Positions 18,788 through 29,424 of a stretch of 64,000 nucleotides of DNA are shown here, one piece after another. The first letter of the stretch is position 1; each line of letters starts with the position of its first letter. The notes under the pieces are model-generated. The model saw only the letters and a list, made by a program, of their open reading frames with translations. It did no database searches and was not told where the DNA came from. A program made the translations under genes and the position numbers. The DNA is taken from assembly GCA_018673925.1 (NCBI GenBank), contig JABHBL010000057.1, positions 124,001-188,000 on the forward strand. Direction: 5' to 3'. The stretch comes from Fidelibacterota bacterium. GTDB taxonomy: Bacteria > Fidelibacterota > UBA8477 > JABMPR01.

Positions 18788-20503
18788 CTATTTTTCGCCT
18801 GCCAGGTTTTCATAAAAAGCATGGGCGGCTGAATAGTTGACTTTAACGGTATAATCTTTTTTAAGATCACTGTAGGCATTTTCGGTACGAGCAGCTCGCA
18901 AGTCACTCAGAATTTCCGTTCTAACGCGTCCCTTGACCTTGCTATAAGGTTTTGGTCCCTCAGGAATGATATCCTCCAACTGGATGATTGAATAACCATT
19001 TCCTAGCTTTATGGGCCCTGCTATGTCTCCAACTTCCATAGAGAAGGCAGCCTTTCCCATGCTGCCATAGCGACCTTCTTGAAAAGCGGGCAAAACACCA
19101 CCGCCTTCTTTTGTGGCTTTTCTTTCAGTATAACGCAGAGCCAGTTTCTCAATAACCTCACCAGCATCAAGACGTTTTTTCAAGGATACAGCGAAAAGAC
19201 TGTCTTTTACAAAGACCTCCCTCACAAGCACCTTCTTTTTATCCATATATTTATCAGCTTTGTTTGCGTCATAAAAGGCCACCAACTCCTCTTCGCTTGG
19301 AGTAAGGTCTGAATTGATTTCTTTTGCTACAAAAGCGTCATAAGCGTAGCGCTCAACCAGATCATTAATTTTTCCAGCAAAGTCCACGTCCTGCTCAAAC
19401 TTGTTGTCATAACCATAGTTGATAATGAGGTATTGAGTAACTATCTGATCAATAATACCCAGCAACTGGTTTTCGGTAACAAAGCGTGGTTTTTGACCGT
19501 CATCGAGCAACTTGACCTCTCCGACCAACCAATCACTACCCAACTCTTCACCATTTAGCCTAAACAAGGGCGCCTGAAAATCGAGCTTTTTGAGCATTTC
19601 ATCAATGGCGTCTTTTTTTACTGAAGAGCCATCAAAAATCATGAAAAAATCATGTACGTTTTCAGTAATAATTTCGAATCCTGCGGCCTTTTTTTGTCCT
19701 TCCAGAAACTGATTTGCCATCTGTCCAAGCTCAGCACTTTTTTCACGACTTGCCTGCTGTTTGAGAGCGTTCTTTTCGGTTTCGAAGTCGCCGCGCTCAA
19801 GCTCTCGTTTTGCCTCTAGTTTGATGATGTGAAAACCAAAATCAGTTTCAACAACATTAGAGACTTCACCGGGCTCCAGGTTAAAGGCTGTTTCTTGAAA
19901 AGGACCTACCATTTTACCCCAGCCAAACCACCCAAGATCGCCACCATTTTGTTTACCAGAAGGATCATCAGTGAATTCGCTGGCCAATTCTTCGAAAGTC
20001 TCCCCTTTTGAAAGACGGTTATTAATCTGACCCATAAGCGCCAGGGCTTCAACCTTGGTTCGCTCTGAGCGAGAGCGAGAGGTGCCCTGGAACTGTAGTA
20101 AAATATGTCGTGCGTTCAATTCAGTGCCTGAACGCTCATAAACTTCCCGGACATAATCATCACTGACTACAGCATCAAGAATCTCTTTAGTATATACATA
20201 CTGAAGCATCTGTCTTTTTTCGGCCTTCATTTTCTTGTTTTTAATATCATCGGTCTCACCCATTCCCTGATCCAGGGCTGCGCGTGAAAAAAGAACTTTT
20301 CTTACGTGCTCATCCACCTTGGAATCCATAAAGTCATGATCCTTGTCAGCAAAACGAGAAGCCGGGTTTTTGGAGGTGAATTCTTCCAGCGAGATGGCAT
20401 TTCCGTCTATAGTGGCGAGCGTGTCGCTATCCATCTTTGAGCATGTAACGACCAGCATAAGTAGACCCAGCGAAAACAGGGTAGTAGTAAAGCGAGTGTT
20501 CAT
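18788..20503 (-). CDS. Two-domain parvulin (PpiC/PrsA-like) lipoprotein
   Basis: A 571-aa exported foldase. The signal sequence ends in VVTC (Cys21), a lipobox. The first parvulin domain is clear (about 130-235: ARHILLQF, then FEELASEFTDDPSGKQNGGDLG and DFGFHIIKLE). A second parvulin domain lies near the C-terminus (about 430-525: VREVFVKD, then EKLALRYTERKATKEGGGV and LGNGYSIIQLED). Helical chaperone regions flank both. It follows mfd by 30 bp and starts a run of three consecutive folding factors, presumably serving the outer membrane or secreted repeat proteins. Confidence 0.87.
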   Translation of the reverse strand: MNTRFTTTLFSLGLLMLVVTCSKMDSDTLATIDGNAISLEEFTSKNPASRFADKDHDFMDSKVDEHVRKVLFSRAALDQGMGETDDIKNKKMKAEKRQMLQYVYTKEILDAVVSDDYVREVYERSGTELNARHILLQFQGTSRSRSERTKVEALALMGQINNRLSKGETFEELASEFTDDPSGKQNGGDLGWFGWGKMVGPFQETAFNLEPGEVSNVVETDFGFHIIKLEAKRELERGDFETEKNALKQQASREKSAELGQMANQFLEGQKKAAGFEIITENVHDFFMIFDGSSVKKDAIDEMLKKLDFQAPLFRLNGEELGSDWLVGEVKLLDDGQKPRFVTENQLLGIIDQIVTQYLIINYGYDNKFEQDVDFAGKINDLVERYAYDAFVAKEINSDLTPSEEELVAFYDANKADKYMDKKKVLVREVFVKDSLFAVSLKKRLDAGEVIEKLALRYTERKATKEGGGVLPAFQEGRYGSMGKAAFSMEVGDIAGPIKLGNGYSIIQLEDIIPEGPKPYSKVKGRVRTEILSDLRAARTENAYSDLKKDYTVKVNYSAAHAFYENLAGEK

Positions 20504-20533
20504 TTCATTAACCTTTTAATTATATTAGAGTTA

Positions 20534-23500
20534 TCATTTATCATTATGGTCGGAAAATTTAGACGAGCGTTGAAGGCTTTCCAAGAATATTCTAAGGGAA
20601 GCCAAAAGGGATTCTTCACCTACCTGGGTCAGTATAAAAGTCAGTGATTTGTTGTTCATAATCTCCACCTCTTTGCCGGTTTCTCCCAGCGTCTTGGACA
20701 GAGCTTTAATGATCTCACTTCCTTCATGTTCCACGTGTTCTGGCAAAAAATCATTTTGGGCGCGAGACCCCTTTACTACGACACTGCGAAGCCCCAGAGA
20801 TTGCCCCAGGTTTTTTATCAAAGCAGCCTCGATGAGGTTCATTGTTTCTGGCGGAAGCACACCAAAGCGATCCCTTAGTTCCTCACGAATCCCATGAATG
20901 CCTTTTATAGTATCGGCTTCAGCAATTCTGCGGTAGCTGGCGATACGCTCCGCCGTATTTTCGACATAGCTTTGGGGAATCTGCATCTCCACATCAACAG
21001 TCATCTCTGTTGGAGGAAAGGTGACCGCCTGGTCACCACCAATTTCTTTTAAGGTTTCAAGGGTGTCTTTTAAAATTCGGGTGTATAGGTGGTATCCGAT
21101 ATTGCTGATGTGACCACTTTGCTCAGTTCCAAAGACGTTTCCCGAACCGCGGATTTCTAAATCACGCATGGCAATCTCATAGCCACCCCCGTAATGGGCA
21201 TGTCGCTCCAGGGCGTTTAGACGCCTAATGGCATTCACGCTGAGCTTCCTAAAACCGGGTGCGATAAAGAAGGCCCAGGCCTTTCGGTGAGACCGACCCA
21301 CGCGTCCTCTAAGCTGATATAACTGTGACAAACCCATGGCATCAGCCCGATTAACAATAAGGGTGTTGGCATTTGGTATATCCAGACCAGACTCAACAAT
21401 GGTGGTGGAAAGCAGCACATCAAATTCTTTATGGAAAAACCCCAACATGACACGCTCAAGATCGCGTGGGTTCATTTGACCATGACCCAGGCCAAAACGT
21501 ACCTCGGGAAGCAGTTTTTGTAGTCGACTCAACATGATACCGATGGACTCAACCCTATTATGAACAAAAAAGACCTGGCCCCCTCGATCAACCTCCCGTA
21601 GAATGGCTTCACGAATACGGCCTTCATCAAAATCCATAATGATGGTATCAATGGGTTGGCGCTCTTTGGGCGGCGTTTTTAACATGGAGAGATCCCGGGC
21701 TCCCATAAGTGACATCTGTAGAGTGCGGGGGATGGGAGTTGCTGTCATTGCCAGAGAATCCACGGACATTTTAATTTCTTTAATCCGTTCTTTATGTTTA
21801 ACCCCAAAACGATGTTCTTCATCTACTATAAGCAAGCCAAGTTTATTAAAAACAACATCTTTGGACAAAATCCTGTGGGTTCCAATAACGACATCAAGCA
21901 CGCCCTTTTCAAGATCAGCAAGTGTGGCTTTTATTTGTTTTGGAGTTCTAAAGCGAGAAAGCACACCTACGGTTACCGGGTAATCAGCAAAGCGCTCCAG
22001 AAAAGTTTCGTAGTGTTGTTGGGCTAGAATAGTAGTTGGAACCAACACCCCGACCTGTTTGGAGTCATTTATTGCCTTGAAAACAGCCCGCATGGCAACT
22101 TCTGTTTTCCCAAAACCCACATCACCGCATAAAAGGCGATCCATTGGAAAGGCCGACTCCATGTCTTTCTTGATATCCTCAACCGCCTTTAGCTGGTCGC
22201 TGGTCTCATCATACATGAATGAAGCTTCCATGCGTTTTTGAAAATCGCTATCCGGATTATAACGGAACCCCTCTACAATAAAGCGGTTGGCATAAAGCTC
22301 AATCAGCTCCTTTGCATAATTATCAACGGCCTTACGGGTTTTTATTCTTATCTGGTCCCACTCGGTGGTGCGCAGGCGGGTGAGTTTAGGTGGGGTCTCC
22401 AGCTGAGATTCGTAGCGGTGGACTCTGTGCATTTTTTCAACGGGGACATAAATACGATCACCGGCCTCATATTCAAGAGCAAGAACCTCACGAACCGTCT
22501 TTTGAAAAGGCATCAACTCAACACCCAGATACTTGCCAACACCATAATCAAGGTGGACGACATAGTCACCCTCTTCAAAAGCCTCAATGCGTGTGGCTGG
22601 CTTTACTGGAAAAGATCGCGGTATAACGCTTCGTTTTCGGGTTCTACCAAAAATTTGATGATCAGTGAGGACGGCCAGCTTGTTTTTGTGGTCGATAAAA
22701 CCAGACGAAAGGGATAGTCGCACTCCCTCAAAACGCAAATCTTCAAACAATACCTGCAAGCGATCGAGCTGGATGTTGCTGTCAGCACAAATAAACACAC
22801 GATAGCTTTCATCATTAAAATGTCTGAGGCGGGCTCGAAAAGCATCCAAGTTTCGCTGAAAGTCAGGCTGAACCTCTATATCATACACATTTTTAGATTC
22901 AACCTTTGCCTGGAAAATCCTAGATGCATCACCAGCACGATCCCTTTTAAGGATGTCAGCTATGGCAAGAGAGTCAGAATCTTCTATGATGGGACGATAC
23001 TGAAAAAAGCGAAGCCCAACTGGAACCGAATTTATAAGCGGGTCCACAATAGTTTCAACAAAAGGGTTCTCAGGATAAATGATTATTTCTTCGTGCTCAA
23101 CTCCTGACAGCTGGGTAGCAGGGTCAAACTCTCGGATGGACTCAAGGGTATTACCAAAAAAATCTAAGCGAAGCGGTTTGTTTTGATCACCTGGAAAAAC
23201 GTCGAAAACACCACCGCGGGTAGCATAATAACCAGGCTCTACAACAAAAGAGTCACGGGTAAAACCATATTCAGACAACCCTCTTTCGAGATCAGACACA
23301 GAATATTCCCGGTCTTTTTGTAAGACAATACTTTTAAGGGCGTCTTCTGAGATGCTTCCGGCTAGCTCGCTAGCCTGCGTAATATATATGCCAGCGTTTC
23401 CACCCAACAATGCCCGCAGAGATCGCCCAGACTGACCCGTGTCGATCCCGTCCACCCGATCACTTCCTACAAAATGAACCTCCTGGCCCAGATTCAGAGC

Positions 23501-23689
23501 GACAATATCGTTGAGTGCCCTCTCGGCGGAGGGTTTATCCGGCAGAATAAAAACCAATGGTTTTTTATTGAGGTTTGCGTGAACAAGAAAGGCCAGAAGT
23601 GGCGGCTCCACCCCGGAAACTGCAGAACCAGAAAGCTTATAGGTACGGGCTATTTGTAAAGAAAGGTCAGAGTGTTTCACGTGAAACAT
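20534..23689 (-). CDS. mfd: Transcription-repair coupling factor
   Basis: Removes RNA polymerase stalled at DNA damage and recruits UvrA. It is 1051 aa, somewhat short but complete: the UvrB-like N-terminal module (about 20-340), the RNA-polymerase interacting CarD-like domain ([18 protein letters not shown], 374-391), and the translocase with Walker [10 protein letters not shown] (522-530) and DEEH box (623-626). The C-terminal UvrA-masking domain follows. The first codons (MFHVKH) are written by a perfect parS palindrome and overlap the end of mnmG by 23 bp, in another frame. Finding mfd rather than rsmG after mnmG is unusual. Confidence 0.96.
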   Translation of the reverse strand: MFHVKHSDLSLQIARTYKLSGSAVSGVEPPLLAFLVHANLNKKPLVFILPDKPSAERALNDIVALNLGQEVHFVGSDRVDGIDTGQSGRSLRALLGGNAGIYITQASELAGSISEDALKSIVLQKDREYSVSDLERGLSEYGFTRDSFVVEPGYYATRGGVFDVFPGDQNKPLRLDFFGNTLESIREFDPATQLSGVEHEEIIIYPENPFVETIVDPLINSVPVGLRFFQYRPIIEDSDSLAIADILKRDRAGDASRIFQAKVESKNVYDIEVQPDFQRNLDAFRARLRHFNDESYRVFICADSNIQLDRLQVLFEDLRFEGVRLSLSSGFIDHKNKLAVLTDHQIFGRTRKRSVIPRSFPVKPATRIEAFEEGDYVVHLDYGVGKYLGVELMPFQKTVREVLALEYEAGDRIYVPVEKMHRVHRYESQLETPPKLTRLRTTEWDQIRIKTRKAVDNYAKELIELYANRFIVEGFRYNPDSDFQKRMEASFMYDETSDQLKAVEDIKKDMESAFPMDRLLCGDVGFGKTEVAMRAVFKAINDSKQVGVLVPTTILAQQHYETFLERFADYPVTVGVLSRFRTPKQIKATLADLEKGVLDVVIGTHRILSKDVVFNKLGLLIVDEEHRFGVKHKERIKEIKMSVDSLAMTATPIPRTLQMSLMGARDLSMLKTPPKERQPIDTIIMDFDEGRIREAILREVDRGGQVFFVHNRVESIGIMLSRLQKLLPEVRFGLGHGQMNPRDLERVMLGFFHKEFDVLLSTTIVESGLDIPNANTLIVNRADAMGLSQLYQLRGRVGRSHRKAWAFFIAPGFRKLSVNAIRRLNALERHAHYGGGYEIAMRDLEIRGSGNVFGTEQSGHISNIGYHLYTRILKDTLETLKEIGGDQAVTFPPTEMTVDVEMQIPQSYVENTAERIASYRRIAEADTIKGIHGIREELRDRFGVLPPETMNLIEAALIKNLGQSLGLRSVVVKGSRAQNDFLPEHVEHEGSEIIKALSKTLGETGKEVEIMNNKSLTFILTQVGEESLLASLRIFLESLQRSSKFSDHNDK

Positions 23690-25550
23690 TTTTTTTAATA
23701 AGAATGATTAACAAAGAAACATCAGCAGGGGTGACGCCACTGATCCTGGATGCCTGCCCAATAGTTTCAGGGCGAATCTTGTCTAGCTTTTGCCGGGCCT
23801 CAAACGAAACAGCCTGCATGGATAGATAGTCTACGCCATCAGGAATATGCATTTGTTGATGTTTTGAGAGGCGCTCAACCTGAAGGCGCTCCCTTTCTAT
23901 ATAACCACTATATTTGGTGTTGGTGGCTATGAGCGTGAGGAGGGTGGGAGGCAGGTCGTTAACCCAGTCCGGCAACAAGCTTTGAATGTCTTCCACCGAA
24001 ACTCCGGGGCGCTTTAAGATGTTCGCCAGGGTCTGGCTTTCTTTGACCGTGGCCTGTGTCTCAACCAGCGCGTTAATAATATCTGACTTGATATAGGTTG
24101 TGTTGAAAAGCGCTTCTGTTTTTTTTGCCAGAACCTTTTGGTTCTCCACATCATCATAGCGGGTTTTTTCCGTAAGACCCAAGTGATATCCTTTTTCGGC
24201 GAGACGGAAATGGGCATTGTCATAACGTAAAAGCAGTCTGTGCTCTGCCCTTGAAGTGAACATGCGATAGGGCTCGTCTGTATCTTTGGTTATCAGATCG
24301 TCGATAAGGACGCCGATATATGCTTCGGATCTTCCGAGCACAAAGGGATCAGAATTATCAATACCTAGACAGGCATTGATTCCAGCCATCAAGCCCTGTG
24401 CGGCAGCTTCCTCATACCCAGAGGTCCCGTTGATTTGTCCAGCAAAGAACAAACCCCTAACGCGCTTGGTCTCCATGGTGGCTTTTAGTTGAGAGGGTGG
24501 AAAAAAATCATATTCAATGGCGTAACCGGGACGAATAAACTCCACCTTCTCCAGTCCCGGTACGGTGCGGAGGCTGTTTAGCTGGACTTCTTCTGGCAAT
24601 GAAGATGAGAATCCGTTTACATAGAGCTGGTTTGCATCGCTCCACTCCGGTTCTAAAAAAAGTTGATGAGAGGTTTTTTCAGCAAAACGAACCACTTTAT
24701 CCTCAATGGAAGGGCAGTAGCGTGGGCCAACACCCTGAATAACCCCGGTAAAAAGAGGGGAGAACTCTAACCCGCCATTAATGATAGCATGGGTCTCCTC
24801 ATTGGTGTTGGTGATATAGCAATATTCATTAGGTGGATCAAAGTCCTGGGTGGAGAAAGAAAAGGGCTCGGGGTTTTTGTCGCCAGTCTGTATGGTGGTT
24901 TTTGAAAAATCAACACTGTCCCGCTTGATGCGTGGTGGGGTGCCTGTTTTCAATCGGCCGGTTTCAAACCCGAGCGTTACCAGGGATTCGGTAATACCCA
25001 CGCTGGCGGACTCGCCAATTCGTCCTGCCGAGAAACTCTTGTTGCCAATATGTATAAGGCCATTAAGAAAGGTGCCATTGGTTAGGATAAGTGCCTGACA
25101 ATTAAAAGAGGATCCATCACGGGTTTGTACACCAGTGATTTCTGAACCAGCATCATTAGCAATAACGGCCGTAGCTTCGTCTTCGAATATATCCAACCCA
25201 GCCTGGTTCTTGCATGTGTCTACCATGTAGGCGCTATAGGCTTTTTTATCAATTTGTGCGCGGGGAGACCAGACCGCACGACCCTTGGATCTGTTCAACA
25301 TCTTAAACTGAATGCCAGTATGGTCTGTAGCTTTCGCCATTTCACCACCCAGGGCATCGATTTCACGAACAAGGTGACCTTTGGCCAGGCCTCCGATAGC
25401 TGGATTGCAAGAGGCTCGTCCCAGGGCGTCAGTTTCCATAGTGATAAGCAAAGTGCTTTTACCTAGCCGACTTGATGCGAGTGCAGCCTCTATACCGGCA
25501 TGACCGCCACCAACCACTACAACCTCGTATGATTCACGTGAAACAGTCAA
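23667..25550 (-). CDS. mnmG: tRNA uridine-5-carboxymethylaminomethyl modification enzyme
   Basis: FAD-dependent partner of MnmE that modifies U34 of several tRNAs. The 627-aa length is standard. The FAD-binding [17 protein letters not shown] is near residues 14-30, followed by [23 protein letters not shown] and [11 protein letters not shown], all hallmark MnmG blocks. The start is TTG at 25550, 2 bp after the mnmE stop. Codons 2-6 (TVSRE) coincide with a parS-like palindrome, and the last residues VSRETL coincide with a perfect parS. Together with mnmE, yidC, yidD, rnpA and rpmH it forms the classic origin-proximal cluster. Confidence 0.97.
   Translation of the reverse strand: MTVSRESYEVVVVGGGHAGIEAALASSRLGKSTLLITMETDALGRASCNPAIGGLAKGHLVREIDALGGEMAKATDHTGIQFKMLNRSKGRAVWSPRAQIDKKAYSAYMVDTCKNQAGLDIFEDEATAVIANDAGSEITGVQTRDGSSFNCQALILTNGTFLNGLIHIGNKSFSAGRIGESASVGITESLVTLGFETGRLKTGTPPRIKRDSVDFSKTTIQTGDKNPEPFSFSTQDFDPPNEYCYITNTNEETHAIINGGLEFSPLFTGVIQGVGPRYCPSIEDKVVRFAEKTSHQLFLEPEWSDANQLYVNGFSSSLPEEVQLNSLRTVPGLEKVEFIRPGYAIEYDFFPPSQLKATMETKRVRGLFFAGQINGTSGYEEAAAQGLMAGINACLGIDNSDPFVLGRSEAYIGVLIDDLITKDTDEPYRMFTSRAEHRLLLRYDNAHFRLAEKGYHLGLTEKTRYDDVENQKVLAKKTEALFNTTYIKSDIINALVETQATVKESQTLANILKRPGVSVEDIQSLLPDWVNDLPPTLLTLIATNTKYSGYIERERLQVERLSKHQQMHIPDGVDYLSMQAVSFEARQKLDKIRPETIGQASRISGVTPADVSLLIILIKKNVSRETL
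23673..23688. promoter_or_regulatory. parS: parS centromere site (perfect palindrome)
   Basis: TGTTTCACGTGAAACA, a perfect 16-bp palindrome identical to the widely conserved chromosomal parS bound by ParB. It lies where mnmG ends (VSRET in one frame) and mfd begins (MFHVKH in the other). No parA or parB gene is in the window. Confidence 0.9.
25530..25545. promoter_or_regulatory. parS: parS-like site at the start of mnmG
   Basis: TGATTCACGTGAAACA differs from the parS palindrome at one position (third base). It encodes the second to sixth codons of mnmG. With the perfect site 1.86 kb away it makes a probable pair of ParB sites at the two ends of the gene. Confidence 0.7.
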
Positions 25551-25552
25551 AA

Positions 25553-26893
25553 CTATTTTCCCACGCAGAAACCGCTAAAGATTTGGTTAAGGATGTCGTC
25601 AGGCGTTGTCTTTCCAGTGATCTCTCCCAGGACATCAAGGGCTAGCCGCAAATCAGAGGCGATGTACTCAGGGCCTAAATCGGTTTGGATAGATGCCACA
25701 CTGGTGGCAATCTGATTCTTAAACCGAATAAAAACATCTCTATGGCGCTCACTGTTCAACACAACACCACCCACGCCGACATTAATCATGTTGACAACTT
25801 GTGTATAAAGAGTCTTTTTTAATAACTCAAGACCCTCTCCGGTTGTACAGGAAAGGCACACATCCATGCTTTCTGGTTGCTCAGAAACAAGATCAAGTTT
25901 ATTAAAAACAACAATTTGAGGTGTGTGTATAAGTTCGTCTGGAATAGATGTTTCAGTGTCGGGGGCATGAACCAGGATTACCAGGTCTGCGTTGTCAATT
26001 TCATCGAGACTGCGATCCACCCCTGACAGCTCAGCCTCGCTTTGGGTGTCACGCAGGCCTGCCGTATCAACCAGAACAATAGAATGGCCGGCAATAACAA
26101 TGGTTTTCTCTATAGTATCCCGAGTGGTGCCAGCCTGGGCAGTAACAATAGCCCGATCTTCACCAAGGAGGAGGTTAAAAAGGGATGATTTGCCACTATT
26201 GGGTGCACCAACCAGAGGAATACGAATTCCTTCTTCCAGTCGGCGTCCATAGAAATACGTATCCAACAAGGCTTCTGTGATTTCAAGGATCTCAGAAAGC
26301 GGATCAAGAAGTGCCTGGGGTGGTGAAAAGTCAATCTCCTGGTCAGAAAAATCCAGCTCTGCCTCAAGAACGGTAAGGCTATGTATCAACTTCGTTGACA
26401 TGGAGTCAACCAGAAGTCGAAGATTTCCAATTAATTGGTTTCTGGCGTTTTTGTGAGCGGCTTCATCCTTCGCATGAATGAGATCAGCCACAGCTTCGGC
26501 CCGCGAAAGATCAATCCGCCCGCTTAAAAAGGAACGAAAGGTGAACTCACCGGCACCAGCTGCCCTTAAACCAGGTGCACGCAAAAGCACCTCAAGCAGT
26601 TTTTGTTGCAAATATGCACCACCGTGAATGGAGATCTCAATCAGGTCCTCACCCGTAACAGAGTGTGGTCCCTTGAAATAAGTGACGACACAATCATCAA
26701 AATCACCCTCGCTGAGAGCGGGATGTTTCAGTTTTCCAAAGGTGGCGTAACGGGGTTTAAGTTTTTGCGTGCTGGTAAAGTACTGGTTGATTGTTTCCAG
26801 GGCGAGGGGTCCAGAAATTCGGACAACCGCAAGGCCGCCTATGCCAGGCGGCGTGGAGATTGCGACAATGGTATCCTCAACAAAGGGGAGCAC
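25553..26893 (-). CDS. mnmE: tRNA modification GTPase
   Basis: K+-dependent GTPase that works with MnmG on tRNA wobble uridines. It is 446 aa. The N-terminal folate-binding domain is followed by helices and an inserted G domain with G1 GAPNSGKSS (229-237), G3 DTAGLRDT (about 273-280) and G4 NKLD (about 330). The conserved C-terminal CVGK (443-446) includes the catalytic cysteine. A start at 26893 places the family N-terminus ([20 protein letters not shown]) at residue 7. It lies 15 bp after yidC and 2 bp before mnmG. Confidence 0.97.
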   Translation of the reverse strand: MLPFVEDTIVAISTPPGIGGLAVVRISGPLALETINQYFTSTQKLKPRYATFGKLKHPALSEGDFDDCVVTYFKGPHSVTGEDLIEISIHGGAYLQQKLLEVLLRAPGLRAAGAGEFTFRSFLSGRIDLSRAEAVADLIHAKDEAAHKNARNQLIGNLRLLVDSMSTKLIHSLTVLEAELDFSDQEIDFSPPQALLDPLSEILEITEALLDTYFYGRRLEEGIRIPLVGAPNSGKSSLFNLLLGEDRAIVTAQAGTTRDTIEKTIVIAGHSIVLVDTAGLRDTQSEAELSGVDRSLDEIDNADLVILVHAPDTETSIPDELIHTPQIVVFNKLDLVSEQPESMDVCLSCTTGEGLELLKKTLYTQVVNMINVGVGGVVLNSERHRDVFIRFKNQIATSVASIQTDLGPEYIASDLRLALDVLGEITGKTTPDDILNQIFSGFCVGK

Positions 26894-26908
26894 AAAGAGT
26901 CCTTCAAC

Positions 26909-28675
26909 TTATTTCTTGCGCTTCTTTTTGGGGCGCGCTACTGGAGTTGGTGCGGTAACGGAAGCGGGAAGCGTCTGCTTTGGGGTAAAAAACTTCTGCT
27001 GTACGATGGACATCACATTAAAGAGTGTGTAGTAAAGATTCAACCCTGATGGGAAGGTGTAGAACATAAAGAAGAAAACAGCTGTCATGATGTAGGGCAT
27101 GTTTTTCATCTGTGGGTTGGCGTTGGCCGTGGGCGTCATCAGCTTCTGTTGCAGCATCATTGTGGCAGACATAATAATAGGCAACAGGTTGATGTCTATC
27201 CCGGCAATATTACCGACAGTATCAGGCAGAGAAAGATCAGAGATCCAGAACTCTAAACCCTTAAAGGCAGCTCCTCTCAATTCAATGGTTGTTCTAAACA
27301 GGTTGAACATGGCAATAAGAATAGGCATTTGGATCAATAGCGGCAAACAACCCCCGAGAGGATTAACCCCAAGCTCCTTGTAGAGCTTCATGGTTTCCTC
27401 ATTCAAACGCTTTGGATCATCCTTATATTTTTCCTTCAGGGCGGTGATCTGTGGCTGTGCCTGTTGCATGCTCTGTGTTGAAGAAAACTGTTTCTTCGTG
27501 AGTGGGGCCAATAACAGCTTGACAAGGATTGAGAAAATGATGAGTACAATACCATAGTTGGGAATAATACTATAGAGGGACTTAAAGACCCACAGGGCGC
27601 CCTTGCCAATGATTCCAAACCAGCCCCAGTTCATCATCTCTTCAAAGCTCAGACCGTAACCCTTGAGAATGTCAAAATCCAAAGGTCCAACATAGACCCG
27701 GTAATTTGATTCACTGACAGCGCTTCGGCGATCAAAGGCATCGCGAACATCGAAATCAAAAATCTTCTCTGAATTATCATCCCCGCCAGCTGTTTGATAG
27801 CGTACCATTTTGAATTCAGAAACAGACCTCTCTGGGATAAGAATGGCTGTGAAATATTTAGAGCGGGTTCCAACCCAGGTGGTGAGAGCGGTTTGTACCT
27901 CAGATTCCCGATCCTCATCAGCTGAGTAATCTGAAGGACTGCTGTCGTCACCCAGAAGTGCATACATTTCTGAATAATACAGATCATCCTTGCGGTTTTT
28001 TTCAGTGGGAGCAACGCCACCAGACCAGCTTGTGGCGAAATAGCGACCGGCGTTAACCTGGTCAAAATTGATCAACTCCTGTGATAGATCGAAGTGAAAA
28101 CTATCGGGATAGAAAGTAAATGTACGAATAATTTTAGCGCCGCCTGCTAGTGGTATTTCAAAGGAAAAGGAATCAGGGTTGTCATAGACACTAAAGTCAA
28201 AATCATAGCCCTCACCCAGTGAACAAACAGACAAGAGGTCCTGAGTGTCAAAATCTTCAACATCATAACCAATAAACTGGTTAGCAAGAACACCCTCAGC
28301 CATATCAGAAATCATCTGTACACGAGAGCTGTCTTTTTTTAAATAATTGTTCAGGTAGACCTTTTCAAGAGTACCTCCACCACGGTTTGAAAAATGCATT
28401 TCATAAAGAGGCGTGCTTACAATAACTCGGGTTTCGGAAAGATTGCTGGCCACAAGGGTATCCAGTGGTGTTTGGGTTGGCACTACCACAGGAGTGTCGG
28501 TGACAGCAACACGTTCCGTTGTATCGGACTCGCTTGAAAAGGAAGATTCAATATGTGGTTTTTGCGGTGTCGTGCTACCGGGAGCCACCTTCTCTTGATA
28601 CCAATCAGAGAAAAATATCATGAGGATGAGCCCCATCAGGGCTATTGCTACGAGCGTTCTGTTTTGTTCAGACAT
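26909..28675 (-). CDS. yidC: Membrane protein insertase YidC
   Basis: Inserts and folds inner-membrane proteins, alone or with SecYEG. It is 588 aa. An N-terminal anchor helix (about 7-24) is followed by a large periplasmic domain (about 75-350), then the conserved insertase core of five helices from about 365, including YGIVLIIFSILVKLLLAPLT and NPLGGCLPLLIQMPILIAMF. The C-terminus is Lys/Arg-rich (PKKKRKK), as expected for ribosome contact. It sits between yidD (16-bp gap) and mnmE in the origin-type gene order. Confidence 0.97.
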   Translation of the reverse strand: MSEQNRTLVAIALMGLILMIFFSDWYQEKVAPGSTTPQKPHIESSFSSESDTTERVAVTDTPVVVPTQTPLDTLVASNLSETRVIVSTPLYEMHFSNRGGGTLEKVYLNNYLKKDSSRVQMISDMAEGVLANQFIGYDVEDFDTQDLLSVCSLGEGYDFDFSVYDNPDSFSFEIPLAGGAKIIRTFTFYPDSFHFDLSQELINFDQVNAGRYFATSWSGGVAPTEKNRKDDLYYSEMYALLGDDSSPSDYSADEDRESEVQTALTTWVGTRSKYFTAILIPERSVSEFKMVRYQTAGGDDNSEKIFDFDVRDAFDRRSAVSESNYRVYVGPLDFDILKGYGLSFEEMMNWGWFGIIGKGALWVFKSLYSIIPNYGIVLIIFSILVKLLLAPLTKKQFSSTQSMQQAQPQITALKEKYKDDPKRLNEETMKLYKELGVNPLGGCLPLLIQMPILIAMFNLFRTTIELRGAAFKGLEFWISDLSLPDTVGNIAGIDINLLPIIMSATMMLQQKLMTPTANANPQMKNMPYIMTAVFFFMFYTFPSGLNLYYTLFNVMSIVQQKFFTPKQTLPASVTAPTPVARPKKKRKK

Positions 28676-28691
28676 GGGAATTTAAAAATCC

Positions 28692-28919
28692 TTATTCTTT
28701 AATAACTGGATCAAAACCGCCCTTGGTGTAGGGATTGCAGCGGAGGATCCTCCATGTGGATTTAGGCAATGCTTTCCACATAGGTAGTTTTTCAAAAGCT
28801 TCAACAGTATAGTGTGAACAAGTTGGATAAAAACGGCAGCTGTCTGGAAACAGAGGACTAATAGCCACCTGATAGAGCTTTACCAAAAGGACAAACGGCA
28901 TGTTTATCCACTTATTCAT
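28692..28919 (-). CDS. yidD: Membrane protein insertion efficiency factor YidD
   Basis: A 75-aa protein with the full YidD signature: YQVAISPLFPDSCRFYPTCS (about 16-35) with its conserved cysteines, then WRILRCNPYTKGGFDPV near the C-terminus. It has an amphipathic N-terminal helix and attaches to the inner membrane, where it assists YidC-dependent insertion. It overlaps the end of rnpA by 8 bp and precedes yidC. Confidence 0.96.
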   Translation of the reverse strand: MNKWINMPFVLLVKLYQVAISPLFPDSCRFYPTCSHYTVEAFEKLPMWKALPKSTWRILRCNPYTKGGFDPVIKE

Positions 28920-29274
28920 AGCGAGTTAAAAGTTGATTAATAGTGCCGAGGGTTGACGGAGTTGAGCGAAAGGCTCTGTGAAAAAGAAACAGATATCCCC
29001 TGCCTGGAGAGAGGCTCAGGAGCGAGTTCAAAAGGAGCCCCCGAAAGAGACGCCTGGTTTTGTTTCTTTCAACAGCATTCCCCGCCTTGCGACGAATTAA
29101 AAAACCCACTTCCAAAATGTCTGTGGGTTTTGTGTACAAAGTTATTCCCCGTATGGTGTATCGCTGACCATGCTTGAGATAGTCTTCGACACTGGTCCGG
29201 CTAATTTGTTTAACCAGAAACGGTGAGGCGTTTTCTTCCCTTGGCGCGGCGGCGGGCCAGTACTTTACGACCAT
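28912..29274 (-). CDS. rnpA: Ribonuclease P protein component
   Basis: Protein subunit of RNase P, which trims tRNA 5' ends. It is 120 aa. The RNR motif region is present as [18 protein letters not shown] (about 63-80), following the family core [16 protein letters not shown]. The only ATG in frame before the core is at 29274, which lies inside rpmH, so the two genes overlap by 65 bp in different frames and RnpA gains an unusual N-terminal extension of about 23 residues. A non-ATG start at the CTG around residue 20 cannot be excluded but would still overlap rpmH. Confidence 0.92.
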   Translation of the reverse strand: MVVKYWPAAAPREENASPFLVKQISRTSVEDYLKHGQRYTIRGITLYTKPTDILEVGFLIRRKAGNAVERNKTRRLFRGLLLNSLLSLSPGRGYLFLFHRAFRSTPSTLGTINQLLTRYE

Positions 29275-29350
29275 TCTTCGTTTTCATGCGAGCGCGGAAA
29301 CCGTGCTTGTTGCGACGTTTGCGCCGGCTGGGTTGATAAGTTCTTTTCAT
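29210..29350 (-). CDS. rpmH: 50S ribosomal protein L34
   Basis: A 46-aa, very basic ribosomal protein beginning [20 protein letters not shown] and ending RLTVSG, a clear L34. It opens the rpmH-rnpA-yidD-yidC-mnmE-mnmG series and is divergent from dnaA. Its 3' part overlaps the start of rnpA by 65 bp. A GGAG ribosome site lies about 12 bp before the ATG. Confidence 0.97.
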   Translation of the reverse strand: MKRTYQPSRRKRRNKHGFRARMKTKNGRKVLARRRAKGRKRLTVSG

Positions 29351-29396
29351 TGTAAATCATTACTCCAATAAATAACATGTTTTTTAAAAGCCGACC

Positions 29397-29424
29397 AATA
29401 TAACAAAGAGACTAGCAAAATCAA
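29397..29424 (-). promoter_or_regulatory. Candidate rpmH promoter
   Basis: On the minus strand TTGATT (29419-29424) and TATATT (29397-29402) are spaced by 16 bp, placing a transcription start about 40 nt before rpmH. Pattern evidence only. Confidence 0.4.

Noticed and set aside
21603-21983. 126-aa plus-strand ORF inside mfd
   Set aside because: Low-complexity Ser-rich translation opposite the conserved helicase motifs; a shadow.
22238-22717. 159-aa plus-strand ORF inside mfd
   Set aside because: Antisense shadow of a well-conserved gene; no family features.
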